This document shows, in pieces, positions 45,831-57,981 of a stretch of DNA of 64,000 nt. Under the pieces are notes generated by a model. That model was given only the letters and a program-made list of their open reading frames with translations, was not told the origin of the DNA and ran no database searches. Numbering within the stretch: the first letter of the stretch is position 1; the number at the start of each line of letters is the position of its first letter. The translations under genes and the position numbers were made by a program. This DNA is from Gliomastix tumulicola (taxonomy: Eukaryota > Ascomycota > Sordariomycetes > Hypocreales > Bionectriaceae), in the NCBI GenBank assembly GCA_001599755.1, contig BCHX01000003.1, positions 3,135,289-3,199,288 of the forward strand. Direction: 5' to 3'.

Positions 45831-48786
45831 TCAGCCCGGGTTCATAAACTTGCTCCCCTCTTGCTTGAACAACCAGTCGCTGTTCGCGTCGACTGTGAAG
45901 TTCGTGATGTTAAATTCGTTGGTCGCGCCTGGCGGCGGCGGCGGCTGCTGCACCTGGCCGTCAGCACCGGCATCCAGCTCGGGTCCAGGTCCGGGCGCCT
46001 GGCCAAGCCCGGCAATGCTGTCTCCGCCGAACGGAAGCCGTGGAACGTTGAAGAACTCGAACACGTCCAGGTACTCCAGCTCGTTGGGGGCGGGCGTGCG
46101 GGCCGGTGTCACGCTCGGAAAGCGGCTCGGGTTCGTCACACCCTGCTTCGGCTGCCGTGAGATCAGGAAGTCCAGGTCAAACGCGGTCCGCCGCATATCG
46201 GCCAGGATCTTAACCGAGCTCGGTGTGACACCATCCCCCTGCCGCTCGCTGTCACGGTGCTCGTCCAGAACCCTCTGGAGGAGCTCGCAGTATCGGGCAG
46301 CGACGGGCCAGTACCGGCCTAGCTCCCGCAGGGTGTCCACGAAGAAGGAAATCTGCGGAGACAGCTTGTGCTCAACCGTAGATCCGTGCACGAGCAGGAG
46401 CCGTGCGGCCACCCACAACGTGAAGGCAAACGGCGGGCCGAGCTTCGCAAGAAGACCATTGTTGATGACGAACTCGCCGAGGGCGGCTATGTTCTCGACG
46501 GCGCCGTGGCATCTCTGAGACGCGCTGTAGGAAGGCGTGAAGATAGGCGACCGTGTCGTAGGATATGCCGCGGAGGAATGAAGCCGGATGACGGCTGTGT
46601 GATACGTGGCGTGGAGCATGACCCAGCCGCAGTTCAGATTCTTACACCCCGGCTGGAACAGCTTGGCCATATTCCCGTACTCGTTCGGCAAGGAGAACTT
46701 GTACGATGTGAGCATGTTGTCCAGTTCCTTGTACTTCAACTGCCACTGCTCGACGTCACTCAGGGCACTGATGTCCACCGGCCGCTTCAGGAAGTCATGG
46801 ATCCGGCCCAGGATATTCAGGATCTCGCAGTGGAATCCAAAAGCACCAATATTCTCGGGCTTGTTGATGTTGTACTCTGACGAGTCCTCGTGATAGTCCT
46901 TGGGTTGGAACCATTTGGTTTCCACCTTGTTGTTCTTGAACCAGAGATCGTCGCGACAGGGCAGTGTCCGGTCGATCTCCTTGTCGTCCAGCGCGAATTC
47001 GAAGGCAGTGGCGATGGTGACGTATCTGTCCAGCATGTAGATCATCCAGAATAACCTTCTGCGGGACTCTTCCTCGATAAAGTCCTTTGGCTCCGGGAGG
47101 ATCATTGCTCGGAGTGTGTATATAGATGTGTAGTTGGGAGAGACGCTGAAGGATGTCGTCTCAACCGCCAGTCCCAGCTGAACGACAGCTCTGGTAATGA
47201 GAGCCATGATATTCCATCCCGGCGGGCCATTGCTTGATCCGCAGAGGTCGAGCGCAAGGATGACAAGGGCCTGGAGAGACTGGACCGAAGAATGCTCCAT
47301 GCCGTAGAGCAAGACTCTCTGCTTCGAGACCTGGTGGTAGTGCCGTCTTCGTTCGTCAGTCAGTCGTGAATCCGTCGAATACCGCATCGTAGTCGCGACT
47401 ATCGCGTGCAAGAGTATCCTGTCGGTCTCTTGAAGCGTCGATGGCCCAAAGAGGGCGTCGAGCGTCGTTTTCCGGTGCAAGATCGGACACCAAGTATTGA
47501 TATGCTTGAAGTACAGGTCCACGAGAGCATAGAGCAAGTCATACGGCGGCATCTCCTGGTCCAGCGGCGCAGTCCCAACCACCGCCCCCTGTGGGATCGG
47601 TACCGTGGGCGAGTGCATATTATTGTGCTTCGTCTGACCGTAGTATTCTTGCGCGGCCGCGGATGGCTGCATGCCCGGGATCTGAGGCTGCGGCGGAATG
47701 GCGCCGCTCATGTGCATATGTGACTGGAAGCCGTCGCTCAGGCCTGGCGTGGGAGGCACGCCAAAGTCGACGTTCTGGGGGTTCGGGGTGAAGTTCGCTG
47801 ATGGCTTCTGGAGGAAGAGGGCCGTCTCAGCCTGAGGGGTGCGTATGTTGTCAGTTGGTCTGAAGATGTTTGCCATGTCCCTCGGCGTCCCCTGGTCACT
47901 GGGGATGCTCGAGGCGCTGTTCCGCACGCTTGGCGGCTGCTGGGGAGGCTGTACATTGTTGCTGCTGATGGAGGCATGGAGGATTTCGGAGTGAGATCGG
48001 AGTATCTCTTCGAGTTTGTCGAGACGCTGCTCCAACTCCCTCCCATAGCCAGCTCTAAGGCCGGGTTTCCTTCGCTCTTTGTACTCGCAGGTCGCGCCAT
48101 TGCGGCTACACCAGCCACAGGACGGCTGGCCTCGATCGCATTTCACCTGGAGGAAGCAGAGGATGGTGAGTCAGGGACCGATGTTTGTAAAGGCGAGAAC
48201 GGGGTGCTTGATAGAACGCGAGCAATGGGAGAGAGAGAACCGGGGCTGTTATACCTTGCGCTGCTTGCAAAGCTCACATCTAGGCAGTTGATGGTTAGCG
48301 AAGTGTCTGGTAGGAGCACTGCTGTCGGTGGCTTGTGGAGGCTCTGGGTCCTCGACAGCATCAGCCAAGTGCCACTCAAGGCCTGACTGAGGCGAGGTGT
48401 CGGGGGACCCAGAAGGCACGAGTGCGGACATGAAGGTATAATTGGCACGCGGGCATTGACAAGACTGTCGGCATAGGAAGTATGAAGCCGACGCCGAGGC
48501 CGGAGGACAAGGACAAGCCGGTCAAGTGTTACTGTAGACCGACACAGATGTGGAGGAGGGGCGAGAGGATCTGGAAGCTCAAGCAGTGGATGGGAGGGAT
48601 CAAGGATACTCACGAGACTGATATGGGACGCTTTCGCTTTCCCCCGGCGCCGTTTCCTAATGTCGTCTCGTCCAGGTCGTCACTGTGGAAGTCACTCTCG
48701 GGCTCGGGTGGATGATGACGAGCGCCTGCAACAGAGACCGAGGGGGACGTGTGCCCGTCATCTTGCTGCTGCTGATCGACCTGCAT
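45831..48786 (-). CDS. Zn2Cys6 (Gal4-type) transcription factor
   Basis: Minus-strand exons 48786-48614, 48279-48255 (25 nt) and 48146-45831 give 837 aa. The binuclear zinc cluster spans all three exons with perfect spacing: C59-x2-C62-x6-C69-x6-C76-x2-C79-x6-C86, preceded by basic KRKRP. A leucine-rich linker helix (RELEQRLDKLEEIL) follows for dimerisation. The fungal_trans domain (PF04082 type) is visible from LYALVDLYFKHINTWCPILH to RRRLFWMIYMLDRY. The middle has Gln/Pro-rich stretches and the C-terminus a Gly/Pro/Gln tail. The ATG at 48786 was preferred to 48431 because only it yields the complete cluster. It is nuclear and DNA-binding by family; targets are unknown. It is divergent from the rhamnonate dehydratase (1.76 kb) and convergent with gtb3. 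Confidence 0.88.
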
Positions 48787-50545
48787 GGTTCCCGTCTTCC
48801 TTCGGGAGGACGGATGTAGAGAAGGGGTCTCCTGCGCCACGGGCCGTCTTGGGCGCCAGCTTCCGGCCCTCTGCAATGCGCGCGCGCAGCCTTCGCGGTG
48901 CTCGCCTCTGCTGACAGCTTCCCCGGACTACTGCAGACCTGTCACAGACCAACCAGGAGGCAGATAAGGGCGGGGCGCAGCGCAAGGCTGTCCGCCCTTC
49001 TCACCTCAATGGCGTCCCGGCAGCGGGCAGCGGGCAGCGGGCGATGGACGTCGCGGACGCGTTACAGACCTGCCAACGCAACTACCCCAATCGCAGGGTT
49101 CGCCGGCAGCGACAGTCGGCAGGCCGAACGACCGACGGGAGGTGGCAGTCAGATGCGGAGCAACGCGCTCTGGGTAACGATTGCCTCACGGTGCGGTGCG
49201 ATGCGATGCGATGCTAAGGCCCGGGCTCGTCGTGAGGAGACGCACTCGGGACAAAGGAAAGCGGTGCGAGGTGAGGAGAGAGCGGGCGTGGGGAGGACCC
49301 GGTGTAAGAGGGCGATAGTCGCAGGCAGGTATCGTGTTATAACGGTTCGGTCGGCGTCCAGCAGGCACATGCTTGCGTGCTGCAGTCCAGGGCAAAAGCA
49401 GAGGCTGCGTGACAGTGGCACGCACAATGGGCTCGGAACTTGTTCAACCGGGGAAGGTTATTGGCGATGGTTGGGGAAATTTAATGCGGGGATCAGGGCT
49501 TCAATGTGGCAGGCAGAATAAGTAAGCAGCAGACGTGTCTAGATTCCCATGGCTGCCGCGTTTTTATTTTGTCGCCACCGCCTATCCTGCAGGCCTGTCA
49601 CACCCTGAAAGGTGCCTGGAGGCGGGGAAGCCCCAGAACTAGCAGGTCTTCTCCGGCGCCTTTCCTCCGCAGTCCGCTCCCGCAGCTCAATCAGGTGTAA
49701 CAAAGCATCAGGTCACTTCCGCGATACATTGACGACGCTGGTGGCTCAAGACGGCCTGGGACAGGGCCGATACAAATACGCATCAGCAGCCACTTCAGTG
49801 TAACTGCCGACGATGCCACTCCCTTGCCCTGCTTCTCTAGTGCGCCTCCAACCCGTGTTCGCGTGCCTGTACTAGACTCGGGCCTCGGCTGAGTCGGTCG
49901 AAAGCATCTGCCGAAGCCCGATACAGGAATCTCCTCTGTCACAGGCTACCAGCCACAGTCAGGCCATGTGCCCTCCCAACCTCAGCCACGCCAGCGTACC
50001 CATCCATCCTGCACTTGGAACAAAATGGATGCTGCAGCTCGTAGCTTCCTCAGAGCCGCGGCCAGCTGCTCCGTATCGCCGTCACGAGAAGGCGCAATAA
50101 TATACATGCAACCACCTGCCATGCGACGCGGTCTGTGACTGATGGACTATTCCAAAGGCCAGTCCAGCCTGTGGAGCCGCCGTCGCCCTCTTTCCGTGGT
50201 CTCGGCGTCCGATATCGTGCTGGCGTCGGGTCATCTACGACCGACTTCCAGAGGCTGTGGAGGGGCAAACAGCATGGACACCATTACGATGTCAGCTTTT
50301 CATCCTCACTGTGCGTGTGACAGTTCCCGAAAAGATTGCCGTCTTTTCCCCCTCTGATGGTTATTCCGTCGGCCTTTTCTCCGATGTCCTTGTTATTTCT
50401 TCGCTTCGTGCCCAGATCTACAACTTGTGCAGCCAGAAACCAGTTTACTTGTCTTCTCCCAGTTCCCTGCGCAGACAGCCAGCCAGTCAATCCATCCTAG
50501 AACTGTGTTATTCTTCGTGTTTCTGGACAAAGGACATTCTTTACC
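48787..50545. promoter_or_regulatory. Divergent intergenic region Zn2Cys6 gene / lraC
   Basis: 1.76 kb between divergent start codons. No gene is supported. A GGGCAGC-type tandem lies near 49018-49045. If the Zn2Cys6 factor controls the rhamnose genes, its sites should be sought here and before 54027. Confidence 0.5.
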
Positions 50546-52110
50546 ATGGCGCCTGAATCCAAATTTACCATCAAGGCCATCCGGTCGTTCATCATTGGAG
50601 GCGTCGGCTCCGGTACGTTCTGAACCTGTCCTGTCCGCCGCGCAACCAGGAAGGCCATCGTGCATGGCCTCCCAGTCGTGCAAATCTCCAGATTCCTAAC
50701 ATGCCTGTGCAGGCGGTGATTATCACAATGTGAAGGGTGGACATTGGTAAGAGTTTGATCCCCGTCTGACAAGCAACCGCGGGCTAACAAGATTCCAGGC
50801 TCATCGACAGCGACATCTCGACGCCCTCCTCCCGTTGGGAGCAGTACCGCAAATCCCGAACCAGCTGGGGAATCAACGTCCTCGGCTCGTTCCTGGTTGA
50901 GATCGAATCAGTCGATGGCACAGTCGGAATTGCCACGGGCTTTGGTGGTAAGTTGCTGTTACGGCCACCAGTACATCAGAGACGGTCCTGATCGATCCTT
51001 TGCATAGGTCCCCCGGCCTGCTGGCTCGTCCACCAGCACTTCGAACGCTTCCTGATCGGTGCCGACGCGCGCAACACAAACCTCCTCTTCGAGCAGATGT
51101 ACCGGAGCTCCATGTTCTACGGCCGCAAGGGTCTTCCCATTGCCATCATCTCCGTCATCGACCTGGCGCTCTGGGATCTCCTCGGCAAGCTGCGGGATGA
51201 GCCCGTGTACAGGCTGATTGGCGGTGCTACCAAGGAGCGTGTCGATTTCTACTGCACGGGTCCCGAGCCTACAGCCGCTAGGGATATGGGCTTCTGGGGC
51301 GCCAAGGTTGCCCTTCCCTTCTGCCCTGATGAGGGCCATGTTGGCCTGAAGAAGAACGTCGAGTACCTGCGCAAGCAGAGGGAGTCTGTGGGACCGGACT
51401 TCCCCATCATGGTTGACTGCTATATGAGTCTGAACGTGTCTTACACCATCGAGCTGGTCAAGGCCTGCGCCGACCTCAACATCAACTGGTGGGAGGAGTG
51501 TCTGTCCCCCGATGACACCGACGGCTTCGCGCAGATCAAGCGCGCTCACCCGACTGTCAAGTTCACCACAGGTGAGCATGAGTACTCGCGATTCGGCTTC
51601 CGCAAGCTCGTCGAAGGCCGCAACCTGGATATCATCCAGCCCGATGTCATGTGGCTGGGAGGCCTGACTGAGCTCCTCAAGGTCTCGGCACTTGCCGCTG
51701 CCTACGACATCCCCGTCGTGCCGCACGCCAGCGGACCGTACAGCTACCACTTCGTCTTCTCGCAGCCCAACACCCCCTTCCAGGAGTACCTCGCCAACTC
51801 GGCCGACGGCAAGAGTGTGCTGCCGGTCTTTGGCGACCTCTTCATCGATGAGCCGATCCCGACCAAGGGCTTCCTGACGACGGCTGACATCGACAAGCCA
51901 GGCTTCGGCCTCACTATCAACCCGGCTGCGAGGTCCAAGTTCATTCCTTCCGCATACCTCCTCCAGCCGCCTGTCCCGCAGTCCCTGCCGCCTCCCGAGC
52001 CGGCTGCGCCGGCTGAGCCGGCCGATGCTGGTGAGGAGAAGAAGGCAAATGGGATTGTCGAGAGCCTAACTGAGAAGGTTGAGGAGCTCACCACGAACGG
52101 AAGCTCGTGA
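50546..52110 (+). CDS. lraC: L-rhamnonate dehydratase (enolase superfamily)
   Basis: Exons 50546-50612, 50713-50746 (34 nt), 50799-50947 and 51008-52110 encode 450 aa; all phases agree. The enzyme removes water from L-rhamnonate to give 2-keto-3-deoxy-L-rhamnonate, step 3 of the non-phosphorylated rhamnose pathway. Metal ligands are visible as D220 (MVDCYMS), E246 (WWEECL) and E273 (TTGEHEY), with D296 and H323 (VPHASGPYSYH) as the expected catalytic pair; the spacing closely parallels bacterial rhamnonate dehydratase. About 50 C-terminal residues, rich in Pro, Ala and Glu, extend past the conserved end. The symbol follows the Aspergillus name (LRA3 in yeast). The dehydrogenase of the same pathway is the next gene, on the same strand. 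Confidence 0.92.
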
Positions 52111-54026
52111 AGCAGTGAAGCCTGAGGAATGCGAGAAGAGGTGGGGGTGATTTTGACTTTTCGGACTCGTGGTTTGATAGATATACTCTACTTTGACAAT
52201 CCGAGATATGATTTCCTCTACCTGATTCTCCCAGATTCTGTGATGTGACGTGACCGAGGCTCATTATTGCACAACCGACCTACACACGTCTATGTGAACA
52301 AGCTCCCGGCCAGGGATGGTCAACCATTTCTGAGGCAGAGTCTGGCGAGTTCTGCATACCGTTCTCCAAAGTCAGGAACGGCCGGAAGTCTATCGAGTCA
52401 GAATGAGTTTGTACACTGCACAAAGGTACGGTCGCCCTTCTGGAAATATTCGTTCGGGCATGGCGATTACTGGTGCTGATTGCGATCGAGATCAACGCGT
52501 GCTCTAGTCATGTTGCGAGTCATAAGACGAAGGTACCGTGGCGGCCGGGGGTGAAGGCTTTCGGGGCGGATGTACCCATCCGTCTCTACTGGTGCAGCGT
52601 CTTATCATCAGCGGCGTGCACACACTTTAAGACGGTGGCACATGTTGAGTTCGGCGCCAAAAAGAAACTCCTGGCGATCCTCGTTGGGTAATAAAAGTAT
52701 TTCCTTTTCGTGGACATGTTTGCGAAGTACTCCGACGTGTGAGGTACCGACGAGATAAGGTGTTGGTGAGGTATGTTGGTGCCTGTTATTCAAGCAGGTG
52801 GTCTGCAGGGTAGATTTAGGTGACAGTTGGCGATAACATCAGGCGCACCAGCAGGGCTAGACAAGGAAAAAGTATCGTGGCCGATGGGGCGGGCGGTTCG
52901 CTGCGAGATCTCACATCCTAGCATCGTCGGGAAAATCAATGACATCGTGGGGGGGGAGGGAAAGAAGCGATCGTGGGTTTTCACGCGAGAAAACGGATAA
53001 ACCCACCGGTTTCTGGAGAGCTTTGCAGGCACTCCCCCGTCTCACGAAGCAAGAACACGGTGGGCTGGGAAGCATCGTGAGTTTCTGGGACGGTGGCCTT
53101 TAGTCAGGGGGGAGCCACTCCGGAACGGTGGGAGTTTACAGCCAGCGTTTTTCGCCGGGCCTCGGTGGGCCAAGACTCACGATAGTACTAACCTTACCGT
53201 CCGGCCGGCGGTGTCCCTACCAATCTTCTCTCTCGTCCGCGACGGAGCACCGTCGCCGAGTTAGCGCTGTCTTGCTGTGGTTCCTCTGTTCTCGCCTCGA
53301 TTCCTTTCCTGGTCCCTGCGTTTCTCTCTCGCGTGGCATCGTGCATCTCGGAATGTTCCTGGCTTCTAGACATTTGATCCAGATTTTTTTTTCTTAGGAC
53401 CTGCCATCCCCCCCTGTTCCTAGGCATGGGAATCGCAAGGCCACGAGGGGAAGCAGAAATGCGCCTGATTCAAGCACGGCTACGCTCGCCATAATGTCCT
53501 CCCGAGCTTCGGTGCCCGCGTCTGCAGATTTCCACTTGCCCCTCCTTCTCAACCCACCCTCGACCATGTCCTCAATATCGTGACCGCACTGGAACATGCA
53601 TTCTTGGAGAAGGGGGGGAAAGTAGATAAAGGAGCTTGTGTCGTCGCGTGTAGAGACGATTGATGACGAGCGACATTGCATCACGGGGAATCGAATCGCG
53701 AAGCCGACATCATCGTTTCCTGCCACCATCACGACCATCACCTTCTCCCACCCTCTTTGACGCCTCTTGTCAAAAACCGGTACGGGGTCGCTGGCGTCAC
53801 TTGTCAAACCCGGAATCGCATCGGATCCTACTCAAACCTGCCACATTACGACATTCCTGAAACCCCAGGATCAGTCCATCTGCACCACCACCATCATCAT
53901 CATCATCAGTCAGGATTGATTCAGAGAGAGATTAAAATAAGCCCTGGCCGAAAGCTGCCCCGCCCGCCCACAGCATCCCGCTTTGGCTGTACGGATTGGA
54001 CTTTTAGGGGAGGCATTGACATCATC
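52111..54026. promoter_or_regulatory. Intergenic region between the two rhamnose genes
   Basis: 1.9 kb with no supported gene. It contains the lraC 3' UTR and the lraA promoter. A CACCAC/CATCAT run near 53884-53908 lies 120-140 bp before the lraA start. The frame upstream of lraA is open but low-complexity and is treated as 5' UTR. Confidence 0.5.
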
Positions 54027-54842
54027 ATGCCTCTGACGGGCATCCTCACAGGCAAGACTGCCATCATCACGGGCGGCACGACGGGAATTGGACGTGCCAT
54101 CGCCCTCGAGTATCTCCGCCACGGTGCTCATGTCGTAGTCAACCACCTGGGCCTGGAGAAAGACCAGGTCCATCTGGACTCCCTCGTCAGTGAGGCCGAT
54201 GCGCTTGTCCAGGCCGATCAGGGCGCTGGCCGTCTGGCGCACCAGGCCGGCGACGTGCGCGACCCCGCGACTGCTGCATCACTCGTCGAACTGGCGGTGA
54301 AGCACTCGCCCTCGGGACGGCTGGATGTCGCAGTGTCCAATGCGGGTATCTGCACGTTTGCCGACTTCCTGACGCTCGAGGAGGACCTGTTTTCTAAGAC
54401 GGTGCGGACCAACCTCGACGGCGCCTTCTACGTCACGCAGGCCGCCGCCCGCCAGATGGCTCTGCACCAGAGCCCTCCCGGCGGCAGCATCATCGGCGTC
54501 TCGTCTATTAGCGCCCTCGTCGGCGGCGGCCTGCAGACGCACTACACACCCACCAAGGCAGGGGTCCTGAGTCTGATGCAGAGCACCGCCGTGGCCCTGG
54601 GCAAGCACGGCATCCGCTGCAACGCCCTGCTGCCGGGCACCATCAAGACGCAGCTCAACGAGGAGGACCTGGCCGATGACGCCAAGCGGGAGTACATGGA
54701 GGGCAGGATACCGCTGGGCAGGACCGGCCTGCCCAAGGACATGGCTGGACCGGCCGTCTTTCTGGCGTCCGAGGAGCTGAGTGGCTACGTGACCGGGGCG
54801 CAACTCCTCGTGGACGGTGGGCTCTTTGTCAATCTCCAGTAG
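54027..54842 (+). CDS. lraA: L-rhamnose 1-dehydrogenase (SDR)
   Basis: A single-exon classical short-chain dehydrogenase of 271 aa. The nucleotide-binding motif is TGGTTGIG (15-22), the structural motif SNAG (104-107), the catalytic Ser is near 160 and Y173-x3-K177 completes the triad. It oxidises L-rhamnose to L-rhamnono-lactone, the first step of the fungal non-phosphorylated pathway. Stretches such as THYTPTKAG, YMEGRIPLGR and the very end QLLVDGGLFVNLQ closely follow the yeast L-rhamnose dehydrogenase as I remember it, which makes this more specific than a generic SDR call. The ATG at 54027 gives the usual family length; the open frame further upstream is His- and Pro-rich and not conserved-looking. 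It pairs functionally with lraC upstream. Confidence 0.88.
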   Translation: MPLTGILTGKTAIITGGTTGIGRAIALEYLRHGAHVVVNHLGLEKDQVHLDSLVSEADALVQADQGAGRLAHQAGDVRDPATAASLVELAVKHSPSGRLDVAVSNAGICTFADFLTLEEDLFSKTVRTNLDGAFYVTQAAARQMALHQSPPGGSIIGVSSISALVGGGLQTHYTPTKAGVLSLMQSTAVALGKHGIRCNALLPGTIKTQLNEEDLADDAKREYMEGRIPLGRTGLPKDMAGPAVFLASEELSGYVTGAQLLVDGGLFVNLQ

Positions 54843-56983
54843 AATACGAGGAATAGCACCCGTGATGGGACATTTGCATATACGACGCAGATTGTCTACT
54901 GTTCTTGATGTGCACGCGAAGTGATCGACATGAGATAATTGTTCGCGCGCCCGCAGCGCCGTTGTGCTGTTTATTGAAGTCCCAACTCCTGACATGTGAT
55001 TGGGATGACGGCTTTTGGTGTGTGGACTCTGATGTAGCACGGGGGCGGACAGGGGGAGGGGAGACTTGCTGCAGTATTACGTGCGTGAGCGAGCGAATGC
55101 CTGCACTACCCTGCAAGGTTACCCAATACCTTGCCATCCTCTTCCGAGAATGATGGTTGTGGCACACCGGTGAGACGCCCGTATCGGGCGAATCTTGCAG
55201 GGAGGGATTCCGAGGGGATCTGCACCCTGCATCAAATCACACAAGCCACACGCCAATAAACTTCGCACGGCCAGCACAGCAGGAGGGACAAGATGAAACC
55301 CTTGGTCGTACTCTGAGCCAATTCACCAAGCCGCGGGCGGAGGCCCGACGGATAGATGGATGATAGTAGCAGTTTGCTCCGAGACCGAGGGGGCACGTAG
55401 CATTGGACAAGACGACCCCGTCTCTAGAGCTATGGCCCTGGCACCCTGGGCCATGGATCAATAGCACCCCTCCATTATGTGCGATTCCGCACGTAGCTGG
55501 ACGCCAACAGCGGCGTTGTCACGCATCTTGACGTAGTGACCGCGCGCTACCGGTGCTCGAGGCCTGGCCGATGATGCCTAGGAGCAACCGAGCACCCCAG
55601 ACCTGAGCAAGTCGTCATTCATCCCCCAATGAGCCAAAGCTGCAGTCGGGAGAGGCCGTCCAGGAGGCGAGCGAGGCGATTCTACTCGAAGGCGCTCTCT
55701 CTCGTAAGACGAGATAGACTGCAGAATGGCGATCCCGAGCTACAGATAGGTAGCCGAACATCCCTGTCATGACATATTTTCTAGCGGCGTCTATCACATG
55801 GAGTATGATGGCCGCCACCGCCAATCTGCACCAAGATCTCGACAGGACTCTGGTCGTCCGTCACTGAATCACGGATTGTCCGCGGGCAGAGAAAGTAAGC
55901 GTTTCGGACCGTCTCGTCACACGGTACAGCGTTGTGTTCCCACCAGGAGGATAGTGCTATCTGCTGCCAAGTGTCGTAGATGAAAAAAAGGTGGCCTGAT
56001 GAGAGACCTGGTATGTACGTAGACACACACAAGGGAAAGGAACGGAACGGCAGTAGTAGGCGAGCGTTAGGGACGAGCGTTTCGCCGAGGTGAGCTGAAC
56101 CCATGGCGTCTCTCGGCGAGGACCATCTGGGCCTCTGGGCAGGGATCTGAACAGGAGGGAGCGAATGACGGCGCTTTGTCTGCCCTGATCGACAGCGTCC
56201 TAAACGATAGCGCAAGGCACTGATAGCGATACACAAGATACGGGCTGGAAGGGGAGGGTGGGAAAACCGCGCAAGGAGCCCGCCGCCCGTCTGAGGCGCA
56301 GGGAAATTACGGTGAAAAGGCTTGCGCTGAGGTCAGAGACGCAACGTCCCAGCCAGGCCCCCCTCCTCTTGGCGAGTATGACGGCTGCGACACAAGCCCA
56401 CCACCGAGCCCGAGTGTTGCCGGGACGTGGACGGTGTCTGGCGGTTTGACGGTGCAAAGAGGGAGCCTTCTGTGGGCCGCGGTGGAAATCAACTGGAGCC
56501 TCAACTGGAGCCTTCTGGAGCCTCCAGGAGTCCTTGCCCCCCGAAGCGGATCCGGCCTCAGCGGCTGATAGGGCTTCGGACCGGCTGACGGTGGTGCCTT
56601 GACGTCACTGTGGGAGCCTGTGGGATCCGGTCCGACAGTAAAACCGCTGCAGACAACGGGCACACGGACGAGACAGGTTCAGGTCGCGCGCTGGCCCAAT
56701 GACGGCGCCGTGCGTCTGCGCAGTCAAACAAACAACGGTAACCCCCTATCGTGGATCACGACGACCCTTGTCTTGTGCTTGGATGCCCCTCCAGATCCCC
56801 GTGAGAGAGATCCTGATCCGTCCATCACCCCTCACGAAGCGTGGACCGTGGAACCGTGGGACGTGAACCTATGGGCATGAACCATTGGACCCCTCCCTGA
56901 CCCCTCTCATCCAAATTCCCAGCCCGCGGGCGCATCGCTGCACGACGACGGGTTGGTGAGACCGCGAAGCCCAGTGGCACAAA

Positions 56984-57270
56984 GTACAATCAGGTACCAC
57001 ATTGGCTCGTAATGCGTGGCTGGGTCATCCGTACTGCGAGGTACCTGACGTAGGTACGCTGCGCGCTGCCTGGGATGGACCCTTAACCGGGCGTCTCACG
57101 GCTGGCGTAGAGGTACCGCTAGATGGGGACGGACTATCGAGGTGCACAGGCGGACTGTACACTGTCCGCGGTACTTCGCTTTCGGGTGTGCATGACTCAC
57201 GGACGACAAGTACCTTCTGGGCGACCGGTACCTGATCCAGCCATAGTGCCATATTCGTCTTCAGAAGTAC
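56984..57270. repeat. GTAC-dense island
   Basis: GTAC occurs 11 times in 287 bp (56984, 56994, 57031, 57041, 57054, 57113, 57157, 57171, 57210, 57228 and 57267), where about one is expected. Spacing is irregular, so it is not a simple tandem repeat. Confidence 0.7.
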
Positions 57271-57800
57271 CAGCCTTGGCAGGGAGGCGGAATGGATACT
57301 CGTCAACCTTAGCCTCGCCCAGTGCCGTCATAGTAGATGCACCAGATGCAGAATGGAAGGATACAAAGAAAAATTCAGATAAAATAGAATTCATTATCTT
57401 TGCCTTGGGTTAGGCACCGTCGAGCGGGCCAGCCAATGATATCGACAGCACCGGCCATGGACTCCTCGCCCTGACCGACAAGTCGCCTCTGGCCTGTCCC
57501 GACGCTTGTATCCGTACCCGGTCAACATGATGATGCTGAGCCTCCCCATCCTTGACGCCTTCACCTCTTCCCTTCAAACTTTTCGTCCGTGTGGAACCAG
57601 GGTGGATAGGTAAATGCCTCGCCACGGCCGCAGAGAAACATGATTCAATAGATGAGACAAAGGCCTCCAGTTTTTCCCAGTGACATCCATGATACCATCT
57701 CCATAATGGGATCCGCCCGAGTCTGTCATGTCAACAACTGTCGATTGTCAACAGCCTTTGCATCACCCCCTTGGAGTCTGTCCATCAGCCTTCTGCTTTC

Positions 57801-57807
57801 TATATAA
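57801..57807 (+). promoter_or_regulatory. TATA box of the HAD hydrolase gene
   Basis: TATATAA, 175 bp upstream of the start codon, within a CT-rich promoter. Confidence 0.45.
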
Positions 57808-57981
57808 CCTTCGTCGTCTCCCACCGTTCATGACGGTAGTTTTCCCATCCTCACCTCACTTCTCCAGCAACTCATTCCATCCCACAATATATTCCACCTC
57901 TCTCTCCATCATCCCACCTTTCGACCTTGACCAACTCTCGACACTCGACTTCTTCCACCTTTCACAACCACAATTCCCATC

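Larger units (their letters stand above)
54843..57981. other. Gene-free stretch with GTAC-dense island
   Basis: 3.1 kb without a supported gene. Notable are three CTGGAGCC repeats at about 56493-56523 and the GTAC island at 56984-57270. The last 250 bp are pyrimidine-rich and carry a TATA element, and are the promoter of the HAD gene. Confidence 0.5.

Noticed and set aside
53676..54026. N-terminal extension of the rhamnose dehydrogenase
   Set aside because: The open frame continues upstream but encodes a His run and Arg/Pro-rich sequence; SDR length and motif position favour ATG 54027.
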